64,000 nt of DNA, from assembly GCA_947247005.1 (NCBI GenBank), contig OX365949.1:4040001-4104000 (forward strand). The letters run 5' to 3'. The notes under the pieces are model-generated. The model was not told where the DNA came from and did not search any database. It was given only the letters and a program-made list of their open reading frames with translations. Origin of the DNA: Spisula solida. Taxonomy: Eukaryota; Mollusca; Bivalvia; Venerida; Mactridae. How positions within the stretch are numbered: the stretch's first letter is position 1; each line of letters starts with the position of its first letter. A program made the translations under genes and the position numbers. This document shows positions 61,545 to 64,000 of this stretch, in pieces.

Positions 61545-64000
61545 CGTACATACGTAATTATACGTACACGACACGAGGATCTCGGAACTTGTGGATCATA
61601 GAAACTTTTGCCTATATACGTCATTATACGTGAAAACACTGGAATCTCGGGACTCGTGGAACATAGAAACTCTTGCCTTATATGTACGTCATAATACGTA
61701 CAAAGCACGGGAATCCCGGGACTCGTGGAACATAGAAACTCTGACCTACATACGTCATTATACGTACAAAACACGGGAATCCCGGGACTCGTGGAACATA
61801 GAAACGCTTGCCTATATACGTCATTATACGTACAAAGCATGGGAATCCCGGGACTCGTGGAACATAGAAACGCTTGCCTATATACGTCATTATGCGTACA
61901 AAACACGGGAATCCCGGGACTCGTGGATCATAGAAACGCTTGCCTATATACGTCATTATACGTACAAAACACGGGAATCCCGGGACTCGTGGATCATAGA
62001 AACGCTTGCCTATATACGTCATTATACGCACAAAACACGGGAATCCCGGGACTCGTGGAACATAGAAACGCTTGCCTATATACATCATTATACGTACAAA
62101 ACACGGGAATCCCGGGACTCGTGGATCATAGAAACGCTTGCCTATATACGTCATTATACGTACAAAACACGGGAATCCCGGGACTCGTGGATCATAGAAA
62201 CGCTTGCCTATATACGTCACTATACGTACAAAACACGGGAATCCCGGGACTCGTGGATCATAGAAACGCTTGCCTATATACGTCATTATACGTACAAAAC
62301 ACGGGAATCCCGGGACTCGTGGAACATAGAAACGCTTGCCTATATACGTCATTATACGTACAAAACACGGGAATCCCGGGACTCGTGGAACATAGAAACG
62401 CTTGCCTATATACGTCATTATACGTACAAAACACGGGAATCCCGGGACTCGTGGATCATAGAAACGCTTGCCTATATACGTCATTATACGTACAAAACAC
62501 GGGAATCCCGGGACTCGTGGAACATAGAAACGCTTGCCTATATACGTCATTGTACGTACAAAACACGGGAATCCCGGGACTCGTGGATCATAGAAACGCT
62601 TGCCTATATACGTCATTATACGTACAAAACACGGGAATCCCGGGACTCGTGGATCATAGAAACGCTTGCCTATATTCGTCATTATACGTACAAAACACGG
62701 GAATCCCGGGACTCGTGGATCATAGAAACGCTTGCCTATATATGTCATTATACGTACAAAACACGGGAATCCCGGGACTCGTGGGACATAGAAACGCTTG
62801 CCTATATACGTCATTATACGTACAAAACACGGGAATCCCGGGACTCGTGGAACATAGAAACGCTTGCCTATATACGTCATTATACGTACAAAACACGGGA
62901 ATCCCGGGACTCGTGGATCAGAGAAACGCTTGCCTATATACGTCATTATACGTACAAAACACGGGAATCCCGGGACTCGTGGAACATAGAAACGCTTGCC
63001 TATATACGTCATTATACGTACAAAACACGGGAATTCCAGATCTCACGGAACATAGAAACTCTGGCCTTACGCATACGTCATTATACGTGCAAAATACGGG
63101 GATCTCGGAACTCGTGGATCATAGAAACGCTTGCCTATATACATCATTATACGTACAAAACACGGGAATCCCGGGACTCGTGGATCATAGAAACGCTTGC
63201 CTATATACGTCATTATACGTACAAAACACGGGAATCCCGGGACTCGTGGATCATAGAAACGCTTGCCTATATACGTCACTATACGTACAAAACACGGGAA
63301 TCCCGGGACTCGTGGATCATAGAAACGCTTGCCTATATACGTCATTATACGTACAAAACACGGGAATCCCGGGACTCGTGGAACATAGAAACGCTTGCCT
63401 ATATACGTCATTATACGTACAAAACACGGGAATCCCGGGACTCGTGGAACATAGAAACGCTTGCCTATATACGTCATTATACGTACAAAACACGGGAATC
63501 CCGGGACTCGTGGATCATAGAAACGCTTGCCTATATACGTCATTATACGTACAAAACACGGGAATCCCGGGACTCGTGGAACATAGAAACGCTTGCCTAT
63601 ATACGTCATTGTACGTACAAAACACGGGAATCCCGGGACTCGTGGATCATAGAAACGCTTGCCTATATACGTCATTATACGTACAAAACACGGGAATCCC
63701 GGGACTCGTGGATCATAGAAACGCTTGCCTATATTCGTCATTATACGTACAAAACACGGGAATCCCGGGACTCGTGGATCATAGAAACGCTTGCCTATAT
63801 ATGTCATTATACGTACAAAACACGGGAATCCCGGGACTCGTGGGACATAGAAACGCTTGCCTATATACGTCATTATACGTACAAAACACGGGAATCCCGG
63901 GACTCGTGGAACATAGAAACGCTTGCCTATATACGTCATTATACGTACAAAACACGGGAATCCCGGGACTCGTGGATCATAGAAACGCTTGCCTATATAC
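61545..64000 (-). repeat. 66-bp tandem array, about 37 units, continues past the right edge
   Basis: The unit holds ACACGGGAATCCCGGGACTC, GTGGATCATAGAAACGC or GTGGAACATAGAAACGC, and TTGCCTATATACGTCATTAT. CCCGGG sits in an imperfect palindrome, and ACGT..TACGTA adds a second. Because 66 bases are 22 codons, the minus strand stays open for 444 and 290 residues (a repeated MTYIGKRFY, PRVPGFPCFVRI pattern). A degenerate unit at 63025-63120 separates them. The edge units (61550-61800) are more diverged. I treat the open frames as by-products. Confidence 0.95.
62081..62940. repeat. higher-order block duplicated at 63140-64000
   Basis: The same sequence of rare unit variants (TACATCATTA, GTCACTATACG, GTCATTGTACG, TATTCGTCATT, TATATGTCATT, GTGGGACATAG) occurs in both blocks with an offset of 1059 bp. 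That is sixteen units plus 3 bp. Up to the right edge I see only isolated differences, for example ATCAGAG at 62928 against ATCATAG. Confidence 0.88.

Noticed and set aside
61678..63939. 444- and 290-residue minus-strand repeat proteins
   Set aside because: The 66-bp unit stays open because it is 22 codons long. There are no splice sites, start context or non-repeat domain.

Overview
The window looks like nuclear DNA of an invertebrate animal, most likely a marine bivalve mollusc. It is AT-rich and has no compact gene layout. It carries repeat types I associate with bivalve genomes: tRNA-derived SINEs, blocks with repeated TGACCTTGAC, GACGGACGG tails and minisatellite-filled mobile elements. 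There is no bacterial operon structure, rRNA or CRISPR array. I can support only one protein-coding exon well (minus strand, 54907-55210), plus a possible last exon cut by the left edge (1-69). Nearly all other long reading frames are by-products of tandem repeats, often with unit lengths divisible by three.

Layout. 1-12.3 kb: sparse DNA with one foldback MITE (1643-1943) and an old SINE. 12.3-19.4 kb: two satellite-like arrays (58/51-bp and about 35-bp units) and a MITE between them (13939-14545). 20.4-26.8 kb: copy A of an old segmental duplication whose copy B lies at 51.0-59.8 kb in the same orientation. Each copy has its own insertions, and the other copy shows the empty sites. These reveal a TTAA-target element (24102-25004), a mariner-like element (56361-58139), a short-TIR element (25725-26288) and two foldbacks.

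The main feature is between the two copies. A 21.7-kb unit (28321-50051) is flanked by a perfect 9-bp direct repeat and has two inverted arms of about 7.5 and 7.0 kb. Each arm is an outer minisatellite of about 100 or more 49-bp units plus a GC-rich inner domain with its own 140-bp and 214-bp repeats. The arms enclose a 7.2-kb loop with no recognisable transposase. Removing the unit and one 9-bp copy restores a repeat unit that aligns without gaps to its neighbour. I read it as a giant non-autonomous foldback transposon, comparable in plan to Drosophila FB and sea urchin TU elements. The 14-base motif GCGTGAAGTTGGCA just inside both ends recurs in a tandem cluster inside the loop.

59.8-64 kb: a 42-bp array with mirror-ordered variants, a SINE, and a 66-bp array that runs off the right edge and contains a duplicated block of at least 0.8 kb. 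No set of genes here can be said to work together.
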